DNA of 64,000 nt from an uncultured Fibrobacter sp. Lineage in GTDB: Bacteria; Fibrobacterota; Fibrobacteria; Fibrobacterales; Fibrobacteraceae. A program made the position numbers and the translations under genes. The DNA lies in assembly GCA_946413655.1 (NCBI GenBank), contig CAMKLO010000001.1, positions 62,001-126,000 on the forward strand, given 5' to 3'. Below the pieces are notes generated by a model. It saw only the letters and a program-made list of their open reading frames with translations. It ran no database searches and was not told where the DNA came from. Below, one piece after another: positions 15,303-24,000 of this stretch. Position 1 is the first letter of the stretch; every line of letters starts with the position of its first letter.

Positions 15303-17024
15303 ATGAGAAAATTATTTTTTGCGGTATCGCTTATCATTGTCCTTGTTGCCTGTGGCGACGATAAGTCCTCATCCCCTAAAGGATTACCCGATGAAGTTGC
15401 TGATATGGACGAACTTGAAGAAATCAAGTGCAATATGTCAACAATCGGTGCTGTTGTTTACGTGAATAGCAAAAGTAAAAATTACGAATGCGATGGCGAC
15501 GAATGGTTTGAATCATATAATCAAAAAAAGTCCAGTTCGTCTGTGAAATTGTTGTCTAGTAGCAGTGTCGCCCTAAGCGGGACAAGCGGAATGTCAAGTA
15601 GTTCTGCTAAATCTTCAAGTTCGTCTGTTAAGTCTAATGTCGTTCATGTTGTAGGTAGTGTATATGATTCTATTGCGAATACCCTCAAAGATTTGCGCGA
15701 TGGTCAAGTATATAGAACCGTGAGAATAGGTGATCAAATTTGGATGGCTGAAAATCTGAACTACGCTTATTTACAACCGACTCAAGAATTGGATTCCAGC
15801 AGTTTTTGTTACAACGATTCGCTTGAGTATTGTGAAAAATATGGTCGACTGTATTTATGGAGTGCCGCAATGGATAGTGTGGGTGAGTTTAGTGAAAATA
15901 GTAAGACATGTGGTTTAAATAGAAAGTGTAATTTTATTTCTCCCGTACGTGGAATTTGTCCTGATGGTTGGTATATTCCTTCGTATACGGATTTTTTATT
16001 TTATTTGAATCATGCTGTAGGTGGTAAAGAAACCGCCGCTAGGGAACTGAAATCTTCAAATGATTGGAAATACAAAGGTGGACTTGATAAGGCTGGTTTT
16101 TCTGTGCTCCCTGCTGGCTATAGGGCCTACAATGGGGAATTCGTGGAAAAGGGGACTTTTGCTGGTCTTTGGACTGACGGTATGTTGTACGAAAGATCTA
16201 CACTCATGGTATTTCGCTATGATAGAGACGATATTTCTGATGTAGATTATGACAGAAGTTATGCTTTTTCTGTTCGTTGTTTAAAGAATATACAAGAAGA
16301 AAATGAGGGCGTTTCTTCGAGTTCGTCTTCCATAAATGAAACTGAAAAAAATAATGATTCAAATTCTTCAAGTTCAAGATTTGGTTGTAAAACTGAAACG
16401 GAAGATGATTGTGAATATGGATTATTAACTGATGAGCGAGACGGCCAAAGTTATAGGACTGTGAAAATCGGAAATCAGTGGTGGATGGCTGAAAATTTGA
16501 ACTACGCATATTTGCAACCAACGGAAGATTTGGATTCTAGTAGTTTTTGTTTTAAAGAAACCGATAATTATTGTGGAATATATGGGCGGTTGTACATGTG
16601 GAGTGCCGCAATGGATAGTGCTGGCATATTCGGTTTAAATGGTAAGGACCGTGGTGATGATAAGATCTTGTATCCGGTGTATCCTGTGCGTGGTGTTTGT
16701 CCTGAGGGGTGGCATTTGCCTAGCAAAGCTGAATGGGATGTGGTGCTTGCGCTGACGGGTGGAAGTGGGGCTCTTGCGTCAGTAGAGGGATGGTGGTTGG
16801 GAAGTAAATCGGATCGCTTTGGTTTTTCTGCTTTGCCTGCCGGAAGCAAAAAATATAAATCTGAATATAACTCAGGAACAGGCCAGCTTACTGGTTTTTG
16901 GAGTTCTTCGGAATACAGTATAAATGATGCGTACTGCATGTATTTGGTTGATAAAGTTAGTTATCAAACTTTAGCGAAGGAACCTAAAAATATGGGCTAC
17001 TCCGTTCGCTGCGTTAAGGACTGA
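15303..17024 (+). CDS. Lipoprotein with two FISUMP (Fib_succ_major) domains
   Basis: 573 residues, AAAGGAG before ATG. Signal peptide with lipobox LVAC (Cys17) gives a lipid-anchored exported protein. Two Ser-rich linkers (about 76-115 and 340-355) precede two homologous domains, about 120-330 and 370-572. Each opens with DGQxYRTVxIGxQxWMAENLNYAYLQP and contains YGRLYxWSAAMDS and RGxCPxGWxxP, then ends SVRCxK. This is the Fibrobacter succinogenes major paralogous domain; its role (surface binding or adhesion) is not established. AT-rich codon use compared with dnaG next door suggests an accessory gene. Confidence 0.88.
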   Translation: MRKLFFAVSLIIVLVACGDDKSSSPKGLPDEVADMDELEEIKCNMSTIGAVVYVNSKSKNYECDGDEWFESYNQKKSSSSVKLLSSSSVALSGTSGMSSSSAKSSSSSVKSNVVHVVGSVYDSIANTLKDLRDGQVYRTVRIGDQIWMAENLNYAYLQPTQELDSSSFCYNDSLEYCEKYGRLYLWSAAMDSVGEFSENSKTCGLNRKCNFISPVRGICPDGWYIPSYTDFLFYLNHAVGGKETAARELKSSNDWKYKGGLDKAGFSVLPAGYRAYNGEFVEKGTFAGLWTDGMLYERSTLMVFRYDRDDISDVDYDRSYAFSVRCLKNIQEENEGVSSSSSSINETEKNNDSNSSSSRFGCKTETEDDCEYGLLTDERDGQSYRTVKIGNQWWMAENLNYAYLQPTEDLDSSSFCFKETDNYCGIYGRLYMWSAAMDSAGIFGLNGKDRGDDKILYPVYPVRGVCPEGWHLPSKAEWDVVLALTGGSGALASVEGWWLGSKSDRFGFSALPAGSKKYKSEYNSGTGQLTGFWSSSEYSINDAYCMYLVDKVSYQTLAKEPKNMGYSVRCVKD

Positions 17025-17065
17025 TTATAGTTATTAGTTGTTAGTCATTAGTTAATAGAAAAATT

Positions 17066-17090
17066 GTCTGGCATTCCTGCCGGACTTTTT
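17066..17090 (+). terminator. Rho-independent terminator after FISUMP lipoprotein
   Basis: GTCTGGC-attcct-GCCGGAC followed by five T. Nearly the same hairpin ends the next gene at 18251-18280. Confidence 0.8.
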
Positions 17091-17201
17091 GCATATAGTA
17101 TAGTCAATTGTAAAATTTCATTCTTATTGAAAAAATATTGGACCAAATCGCTCAAAAAAGCGTGTTAATATAAAGGACGGGGAGCCGTTTTCTGTCTATG
17201 A

Positions 17202-17229
17202 ACCCGACATTATCGGGTGTTTTAACACC
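17202..17229 (+). promoter_or_regulatory. Two overlapping, mutually exclusive hairpins in the Rpn gene leader
   Basis: ACCCGA-catta-TCGGGT (17202-17218) shares bases with GGTGTT-tt-AACACC (17216-17229), which ends nine bases before the ATG. Only one can form, which could affect translation of the nuclease gene. Confidence 0.35.
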
Positions 17230-17237
17230 GGAAAAAT

Positions 17238-18230
17238 ATGGAAAATAATATTGTGGCCGAAACGAAAAATGGCCACGGCGAAATGATTGGCGAGGCCAAA
17301 ACTTTCGAAGAATACAAAGGAGCTGGAGTTTTCGCGGATCTTCTTCTCGACAGAACATTTAAGAAGGCTTTTAATCCCGACACGCAAAATAAGGTTTGCC
17401 TGATTGCGCTTTTGAACGCCGTACTTGAAGGCGAAATTGCATCACCGATTGTCGATGTGCAGTCCCGTAACAAGGAATACAGCGACGGATCGAACGAAAA
17501 TCGAACTTCTGTCTTTGACTTGCACTGTATTGATTCTGCTCAGCGTAGGTTCATCATCGAAGTGCAGATTCTTTTTCAGAAAAACATAGTCAATCGTTCG
17601 ATTTATTACGCCTCGCAGACGATTGTTGCTCAGGGACAACGCGGTAAAAAGTACAATTACGAATTGAATTCTGTCGTTACGGTGGTATTCATGGAGTTTA
17701 ACGTGTTTGCAGATGACCGCTACATCCGCCGTGCAAAGCTTCGAGAAATGAACGGAGCTAGTATCAGTGAAACGCTCAATTTTGCATTTGTAGAACTTCC
17801 TAAGTTCAACAAGCCTTTGGATGAGCTTGAAACAACGCTTGACAAGGCGCTTTACGCTCTCAAGAACATTAAAAACATGACGCAGATGCCCAAGCAGTAT
17901 GTGAATACGGTTTTCGCGCTCTTGTTTTCGACAGCGAAATTGGCTAAATTATCGAAAGAGGAACAGAAGATGATTGACGAAGCACAGAAAGCCAAGTGGG
18001 ATGAATACGCAATCCATAAAGCGGCTATTGATAGCGGCTTGCAACAAGGTCTCGAACAAGGTCTCGAACAAGGTCGCGAACAAGGTCGCGAACAAGGTCG
18101 TGATCAAAGAAGTCGCGAAATTGCGAAGAAAATGCTGTTGAAAAAGAAGCCCATCGAAGAAATTACTGAATTCACGGAGCTTTCTGAAGCAGATGTTCTC
18201 GCCATCAGGGCTTCTCTCGGTCAATCGTAA
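17238..18230 (+). CDS. Rpn-family recombination-promoting nuclease (PD-(D/E)XK, putative transposase)
   Basis: 330 residues. The core (20-200) matches the PDDEXK_2/Rpn family: FKKAFNPDTQNKVCLIALLNAVL, then VFDLHC and FIIEVQ supply the D...ExQ catalytic pattern. The C-terminus has a Gln-Gly repeat (about 270-292) made of five near-identical 12-base DNA units (GAACAAGGTCNC, 18040-18105), then a basic helix of the kind common in this family (KKMLLKKKPIEEI). Rpn proteins are DNA endonucleases that promote recA-independent recombination in E. coli. The repeat number is likely variable among strains. Confidence 0.85.
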   Translation: MENNIVAETKNGHGEMIGEAKTFEEYKGAGVFADLLLDRTFKKAFNPDTQNKVCLIALLNAVLEGEIASPIVDVQSRNKEYSDGSNENRTSVFDLHCIDSAQRRFIIEVQILFQKNIVNRSIYYASQTIVAQGQRGKKYNYELNSVVTVVFMEFNVFADDRYIRRAKLREMNGASISETLNFAFVELPKFNKPLDELETTLDKALYALKNIKNMTQMPKQYVNTVFALLFSTAKLAKLSKEEQKMIDEAQKAKWDEYAIHKAAIDSGLQQGLEQGLEQGREQGREQGRDQRSREIAKKMLLKKKPIEEITEFTELSEADVLAIRASLGQS

Positions 18231-18250
18231 ATTGATGAAGTTCTTTAGTT

Positions 18251-18280
18251 AAAAAGTCCGGCATTCCCGCCGGACTTTTT
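18251..18280. terminator. Bidirectional rho-independent terminator
   Basis: AAAAAGTCCGGC-attccc-GCCGGACTTTTT, perfectly symmetric. Serves the Rpn gene and the convergent MATE gene. Confidence 0.9.
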
Positions 18281-18322
18281 GCATAATCACTTTAAATCTA
18301 AGTTCTGCTAACTAAGTTCTAT

Positions 18323-19657
18323 TTACACCACCGCTTTGCTTTTCCAGCGGCCGCTCTTCCAGCGCCAAATGTTGGCGAACGAACGGTAGAATTCGTCTGC
18401 GGCCATGCCGAGCCAGAGTCCGGGGAGTCCGAGTCCAACGACAAACGCGAGGATGAGCGAAGTTGCAAGGCCGAGTGTCCACATCATGCCGCTACCGACG
18501 AGTGCTGGGAATTTGGAATCGCCTGCGGCACGGAGCGATGTGGTGACGATAAAGTTTACTGCCTTGAAGGGCTGTACGGCCACGTCGCACCAGAGGCAGA
18601 TTCTGCCGAGTTTGAGCACTTCGGGATTGTCTGTGTAAAGTCTTAGCAAGTGTTCACCGAGAAGCGCTACGATGATGGCGAGCAAAAGTCCGCTGACGAT
18701 GCCGATGGCGAGTGTCTGGTGAACGCGGCGGTTGGCCTTGTCGTAATCGTGTGCGCCGACGAGGTGCGCCACGAGAATTTGGTTTCCGCTGCCGAGGCCG
18801 ACTCCGAGAATGACGGAGAGTGCAGCGAAGTTACCGGCAAACACGCGGGCGGTCATTGCGGTTGTGCCGATATAGACGACCATCGCGGTGATGAACACCT
18901 GGAAAAGCTGGAAACTGATGGGTTCTGCGGCGGCGGGGAGGCCGATACGGATCCAGTCGGGCAAAAGAACGCGGGTGCGTTTCCAGTCGCGGGTTTTGCT
19001 GTGGTGGTGCACTTTGAACTTGAGTACAAGCCACAGGATTCCCGAAGAAATGAGCCAGGAAAGTGCGGTTGCGAGGGCGACGCCGTGAACGCCCATTTTA
19101 GGGAGTCCGAAATATCCTTCGAGGAATACGACGTTCAAGGCTGCGTTTGTGGCAATCGTGAGAGTGTTGCCGACGAGGTTCCAGATGGTGAGGCCGTGCG
19201 TTGCGATGAGGGCTGTCAAAATGGTTTGCAGAGCGCGGAAGGCAAACCCGAACGAAACGACGCTCAAAAATTGCGTGGCGTATGCGGCGGGGGCTTCGGT
19301 GAGTCCCATCCATTGCGGAATGTTCCCGGAAAGCGGATAAACGATGAGCGTGAGCGCGACGCCGAGAAGGATGCTTCCGAACAGGACCATTGTCTGTGTG
19401 CTGCTTGCGTGGCTGTTCTGCTTGGCGCCGATGTACTGCGAAACGATGCTTGCGCCGGATTGCGAAAAGGCGTGGAGGGCGGTGAAAAGCGCTCCGAGAA
19501 TGGGGAGCATGGCTCCGACGCCCGCGGCTGCGGTTTCGGAAGTGCGCGACAAGAACCAGCTGTCCATCATGGGCTGGATCATGCTCACGGCAAACGTGAG
19601 GATTAGCGGCCACGAAAGGCTGATGAGCGAGCGGTCTTTGACATCTACCTGTTTCAT
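18323..19657 (-). CDS. MATE-family efflux transporter
   Basis: 444 residues with 12 predicted membrane helices in two homologous halves. Family features include LILTFAVSMIQPMMDSWFLSR in helix 1, GAMLPILGALFTALHAFSQSG, and in the second half IGLPAAAEPISFQLFQVF and LGVGLGSGNQILVAHLVGA. Cation-coupled exporter of organic compounds; substrate unknown. Short basic C-terminus. Monocistronic. Confidence 0.9.
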   Translation of the reverse strand: MKQVDVKDRSLISLSWPLILTFAVSMIQPMMDSWFLSRTSETAAAGVGAMLPILGALFTALHAFSQSGASIVSQYIGAKQNSHASSTQTMVLFGSILLGVALTLIVYPLSGNIPQWMGLTEAPAAYATQFLSVVSFGFAFRALQTILTALIATHGLTIWNLVGNTLTIATNAALNVVFLEGYFGLPKMGVHGVALATALSWLISSGILWLVLKFKVHHHSKTRDWKRTRVLLPDWIRIGLPAAAEPISFQLFQVFITAMVVYIGTTAMTARVFAGNFAALSVILGVGLGSGNQILVAHLVGAHDYDKANRRVHQTLAIGIVSGLLLAIIVALLGEHLLRLYTDNPEVLKLGRICLWCDVAVQPFKAVNFIVTTSLRAAGDSKFPALVGSGMMWTLGLATSLILAFVVGLGLPGLWLGMAADEFYRSFANIWRWKSGRWKSKAVV

Positions 19658-19963
19658 GTGTAAAAATCTAGAAACAAATGATAGTGTGTCAAAGGGTCGT
19701 TTTTAATAAAATGTTTTCGACTGTATCCAGTGTTTATTACTAGACGAGAGGGTACTGACAAAAGACGATAGATGCAGACGAGTGAACGGGTGATGCTCTT
19801 TTGTCATCCTGAGGGGATTCCCCCGAAGGATCCAGTTATGTCTTGAATTGGAATAAAAAGTAACAACTTCGCTATGTTCGGAATGACGGTGACTAGAGTA
19901 AAAAGATGTGGTTGCTTCGCGATGTGTCTTATGGCTGCTCGCTGTGGTGTTTTTTCGTACTGG

Positions 19964-20002
19964 GTACCTATAAAGCTGAAATAATGTGTTTTTTATAGGT
20001 AT
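19964..20002. repeat. 39-bp palindrome, copy 1
   Basis: Left arm GTACCTATAAAG, right arm TTTTATAGGTAT, 15-base centre. Slightly degenerate compared with copies 2 and 3. Confidence 0.8.
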
Positions 20003-20026
20003 TGTTCTCGTTGTTTTTGAACTTGT

Positions 20027-20065
20027 GTACCTATAAAATTGGGAAAAAGTCTTTTTTATAGGTAC
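20027..20065. repeat. 39-bp palindrome, copy 2
   Basis: Perfect 12-base arms GTACCTATAAAA / TTTTATAGGTAC around a 15-base centre unlike that of the other copies. Confidence 0.85.
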
Positions 20066-20194
20066 TTTGTTAGTTTGTTTATGCTTAAAAACGTTAAAGT
20101 TTAGAGAAAAAGGCCATATATTTTAAGCTTTTTTTGTTTTTTTTGCTTCTTATTTTGCTGTAAACTAGAGCTGGAGGGCTATTTTCTCTGAATC

Positions 20195-20233
20195 GTACCT
20201 ATAAAATGCGGCTTATCGTCTTTTTATAGGTAC
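20195..20233. repeat. 39-bp palindrome, copy 3
   Basis: Perfect 12-base arms GTACCTATAAAA / TTTTATAGGTAC around another different 15-base centre. Ends 32 bases past the stop of the minus-strand thioesterase. Confidence 0.85.
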
Positions 20234-20265
20234 GGGTGGATAAAATCGGGTCAAAAAATTGACTT

Positions 20266-20751
20266 TTACTTGCTTGATAGCTGTTCTGCGAGTTTTTTCC
20301 TTGCGTCGCGGCGGATGCCCGCTTCTTCGAAACGGCGAATTTCGTCTTCGGTTTCGGGGATGATGGAGGGAATGGGGGTAGGCTTGCCGCTTTCGTCCAG
20401 AGCGACAAATGTCATGTACGCGTGGCAAATGACTTCGGGCTGCCACGAAATTTGCGGGTGGACTCCCACGACTTTGAGACCGACTTCTAATGAAGTGTTG
20501 AACACGCGGTTGACGGACGCTTTAATCGTGAGAATCGTGCCGACGGTTGCCGGCTTGAAAAAACGCACGTTGTCGATGGAAATCGTCGTGACTCTGCGCC
20601 TTGCGTGCGTGTAGGCGGCGATGCAGGCGGCTTTGTCGAGGAGCGACATCATGTGTCCACCGAAAACGAAATTGTAGGCGTTGACGTCGGAAGGGTGAAC
20701 GATGTCGCGGGTTTCGACTTGAGATTGCTTGACTGTTTTTGCGTTTTCCAT
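20266..20751 (-). CDS. Acyl-CoA thioesterase, hotdog fold (YciA/BFIT-like)
   Basis: 161 residues from ATG 20751 (MENAKTVKQS). Hotdog-domain features: VHPSDVNAYNFVFGGHMMSL with the catalytic-region Asn and the GGH loop, then TISIDNVRFFKPATVGTIL and CHAYMTFVALDESGKPTPIP, as in acyl-CoA hydrolases that release CoA from fatty acyl-CoA. Basic, Glu-rich C-terminal helix. Divergent from the Zn-ribbon gene. Confidence 0.88.
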   Translation of the reverse strand: MENAKTVKQSQVETRDIVHPSDVNAYNFVFGGHMMSLLDKAACIAAYTHARRRVTTISIDNVRFFKPATVGTILTIKASVNRVFNTSLEVGLKVVGVHPQISWQPEVICHAYMTFVALDESGKPTPIPSIIPETEDEIRRFEEAGIRRDARKKLAEQLSSK

Positions 20752-20812
20752 GCTGAAAAAATAAGTAATGTATTGGCGGTGCGGGGGCACGAATTTCTAT
20801 ATTCAGTGCATT

Positions 20813-20953
20813 ATGGAAGAAAAAAAGACTTACAGAGAAGTGATGCCGGGGGAACTCCCGTGCGAAGTGCCGGAATGCGACGGCGTGATGGTGGTTGACC
20901 CTGATAACAGCTACAAACTCACCTGCGACAAATGCGGGCATATTAAAGAGTAG
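20813..20953 (+). CDS. 46-residue zinc-ribbon protein
   Basis: From ATG 20813; the upstream in-frame extension overlaps the thioesterase promoter. CEVPECDG and CDKCGHIKE give two Cys pairs 20 residues apart, a rubredoxin-like knuckle pair that would bind one Zn or Fe. Too short for more; function unknown. Divergent from the thioesterase, 61 bases apart. Confidence 0.6.
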   Translation: MEEKKTYREVMPGELPCEVPECDGVMVVDPDNSYKLTCDKCGHIKE

Positions 20954-21050
20954 GAAGTAGGCGGTAGGAAGTAGACAGTGGCTGGTCAATTGTTGTTGGT
21001 CATTGGTCTGTGGTTTAAGTTGGGGCGCTTTGGCGCGATTATAATCCTTT
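20953..21050. repeat. GTAGGAAGTAG / TTGGTCATTGG spacer repeats
   Basis: GTAGGAAGTAGGCGGTAGGAAGTAGACAG-type units followed by GTTGGTCATTGGTCTG-type units, between the Zn-ribbon gene and hrpA. Confidence 0.55.
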
Positions 21051-21071
21051 AGTCTTTCGTCTGTAGCGAGC

Positions 21072-24000
21072 ATGCGAGCGTTCTTTCGTCTAAATATTGA
21101 ATATCCTGAGCTTCCCGTTGTTGAACATCGGGAGGAGTTTTTTGAGCTTTTAGAAAAACATCAAGTTATCATTGTCAAGGCGGATACGGGTTCTGGTAAG
21201 TCTACGCAATTGCCAAAGTTTTTGCTGGAGTGGTTTTTAGACGAGAGACGAAAGGATGCCGCCCATACCCCGGAGGGCGAAGCCCGTGCTCATACCTCAG
21301 AGCACGAAGTGCGACCCTTTAAAATCGGTGTGACGGAGCCGAGGCGTTTGGCGGCGATTTCCATTGCGGACCGTTTGCGTGAAGAACTCAAGGACGAAGA
21401 ACTGGTCTCGACGAAAATTCGTTTTTGGGAGCAGGGGACGAATGAAGCTCCTATCAAGGTGATGACGGATGGTATTTTGTTGCAGGAGTTCCGCAAGGAT
21501 AGGCTGTTCCGTCAGTACAATGCCATCATGATTGACGAAGCGCATGAGCGTTCGTTGAATATTGATATTTTGCTTGGCATTTTCAAGACGGTTCTTGCTC
21601 GTCGCCCTGATTTCAAGTTGATTGTCGCATCGGCAACGCTTGATGCAAAGCTATTCGAAGAATTTTACGACAACAGCTGCGTGATGGAGGCCGAAGGCCG
21701 CACGTACCCCGTGGATGTGGAATATTATTTTGGACGAGAGACGAGAGACGAGAGACGAGAGAATTGTGTCATCCTGAGCGGAATGCCGTCAGGCATGAAG
21801 TCGAAGGATCCAGTGCATGACCGCGACATCAGCGGCAAGGGCGATTCGGGGCTGATTGAAGAGGCTCGTGATGCGATTCTCGATTTGGAAACGCGCCATC
21901 GCGACCACTTGCTTTGCTTTTTGCCGACGGAACGCGACATTCAAGATTTGATGGGTGAACTTGCGCATGAGCTTGATGCAGCGACGTTTGATGTGCTGCC
22001 GCTTTATGGGCGCATGAGTCCCGACGAACAGCGACGCATTTTCAAGCATACGGGCAAGACTCGCGTGGTCTTGGCGACGAACATTGCAGAAACGTCCTTG
22101 ACGATTCCGGGAATCGCTTACGTTGTCGATACGGGTATGGCCCGAATTTCGCGTTACAATGCGCAGGCGAGAATCCAGGGGCTTCCTGTCGAAGAGATTT
22201 CGAAAGCCAGCGCGCGGCAACGCACTGGACGCGCGGGGCGCGTGAAGCCCGGCGTGTGCATTCGTCTTTATTCTCCCGAGAATTTTGAAAAGCGCGATGA
22301 ATTCACGGAGCCTGAAATTCGCCGTAGCAATCTCGCGAACGTGGTGCTGCAACTCCGCAGTCTCGGACTTGAACTCGAAAACTTCCCGTTCTTGCAGTCG
22401 CCTCCGCATTCGGCGTTCCGCGGCGCTTACAAGACGTTGTTTGAACTGGGTGCGCTCACCGCTGATAATTCTAGCGGTCACGTAACGAAGCTTGGCCGCG
22501 ATATGACGCGCCTCCCGATGGATGTGGCGTTATCGGCAGTGCTTTTGCGTGCCCGTGATTTAGGCGTTTTGCAGCCTGCGCTTATCGTGTGCTCGGCGCT
22601 TAGCATCCAGGATCCGCGCGTGGTGCCGAACGATGAACCGGAACGCACCCGCATTCGTCAGCTGCACCGCAAATTCTGTGGCCACAAGAGCGATTTCCTT
22701 GTTTATGTTTCGATGTGGAATGCTTTTTGCACGGACTGGGACGGCAAAACTTGGAATAAACTCCGCAAATTCTGCGACAAGAACAGCATGCATTTTTTGC
22801 GCTTGCGTGAATGGGTGGATTTGTACGAACAGTTCAGCCGCATTCTCGAAGTGAAATTTGAAAATAGAGTTTGTCCGTTCGAATCGTTCCATCGCGACAA
22901 TTTGCACATTGCTCTTTTGTCTGGATTCTTGGGCGGGATTGCCCACCGCGATATTGAAAACGGCTGCTACCGCTTGGTGAGCGGTCGCGAAACGCACGTG
23001 TTCCCGGGCAGCGACCTTTACGCCAAGAGCGTGGAATGGCTTTTCAGTGCCGAAGTCCGTGAAACAAGCCGCACATTCCTCACAAAAGCTGCCGAAATCA
23101 AGCCGGAATGGATTTTGCAAGTGGCAGAACCGTTCTGCACGCGTCGTTGGTTTGAACCCACGTGGAACAAGGAACGCGGCTTTGTGGAAGCGGTCGAAGA
23201 AGTAAGCTTCCGCGGACTCGTGATTAGCCGCGGCCATCGTATCGATTACGCTCGCGTGAATCCCGAGGATTGCGCCCAGATTTTCTGGCGCGAAGCGGTG
23301 GTGATGGGCGAGGTGGCACGTCCATTCCCGTTCATGACGCACAACGAACGTGTTGTCGAAAATCTCCATGCGCTTGAAGCGCGAAAACGCCAGTTCGGGC
23401 TCGCTCCCGGCGAAGATGCACTTGTGGAATACTACACGCGAATTGCGGGCAAAGTAAATTCCATCAAGACGCTTAAAGACTATATCCGCGAGCACACCGA
23501 CCAGTTCCTCAAATTTGATGAGAAATATTGGCTGGACCAGTTGGATGGTGGCACGACCGGAACAACTTGGACCAGTGATGCAGACGGGTTCCGCACTGGA
23601 TCCTTCGCTGCGCTCAGGATGACGAATGTAGCGCTTGGGATGACGAGTGCAGGCAACGTCATTCCGGGCTCTGACCCGGAATCGCCTTCTCGTTCTAAAA
23701 AGGAGAATCCCGATCGAGTCGGGATTGACAAACGTGCGACAAATGAGCCGAGCCCTTCTCTCGGCGGCTCCATCGAGCATTTCCGCATTGGTGAGCGCGT
23801 TGTCACTGGCGAGATGGTCTTTGATGCTACACGCGATTGCGATGGCATTACGCTCAATTTGCCTTACGATTTGCTCACCGAAATTTCTCCGGCGAAGTTT
23901 GCCATGAGCATCCAGCAATGGCGCGAATGGATGATTGAATCCGTGATTCGCGAAATGCCGAAGAGCGTCAAGAAATTGCTTGAAGCAAAACGCACCGCGA

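Larger units (their letters stand above)
19658..20265. other. Gene-free stretch with intergenic repeat and three palindromes
   Basis: No convincing reading frame on either strand. It contains a GTCATCCTGAG...GGATCCAG...GGAATGACG repeat (19801-19890), then an AT-rich tract with the three 39-bp palindromes listed separately. Confidence 0.7.

Noticed and set aside
18040..18105. Tandem 12-bp repeats as a mobile or CRISPR feature
   Set aside because: They encode the Gln-Gly repeat typical of Rpn-family proteins, so they are explained by coding sequence.
19964..20233. Possible CRISPR array
   Set aside because: Only three copies, irregular spacing (63 and 168 bases), and the variable part is inside the palindrome; no cas genes.
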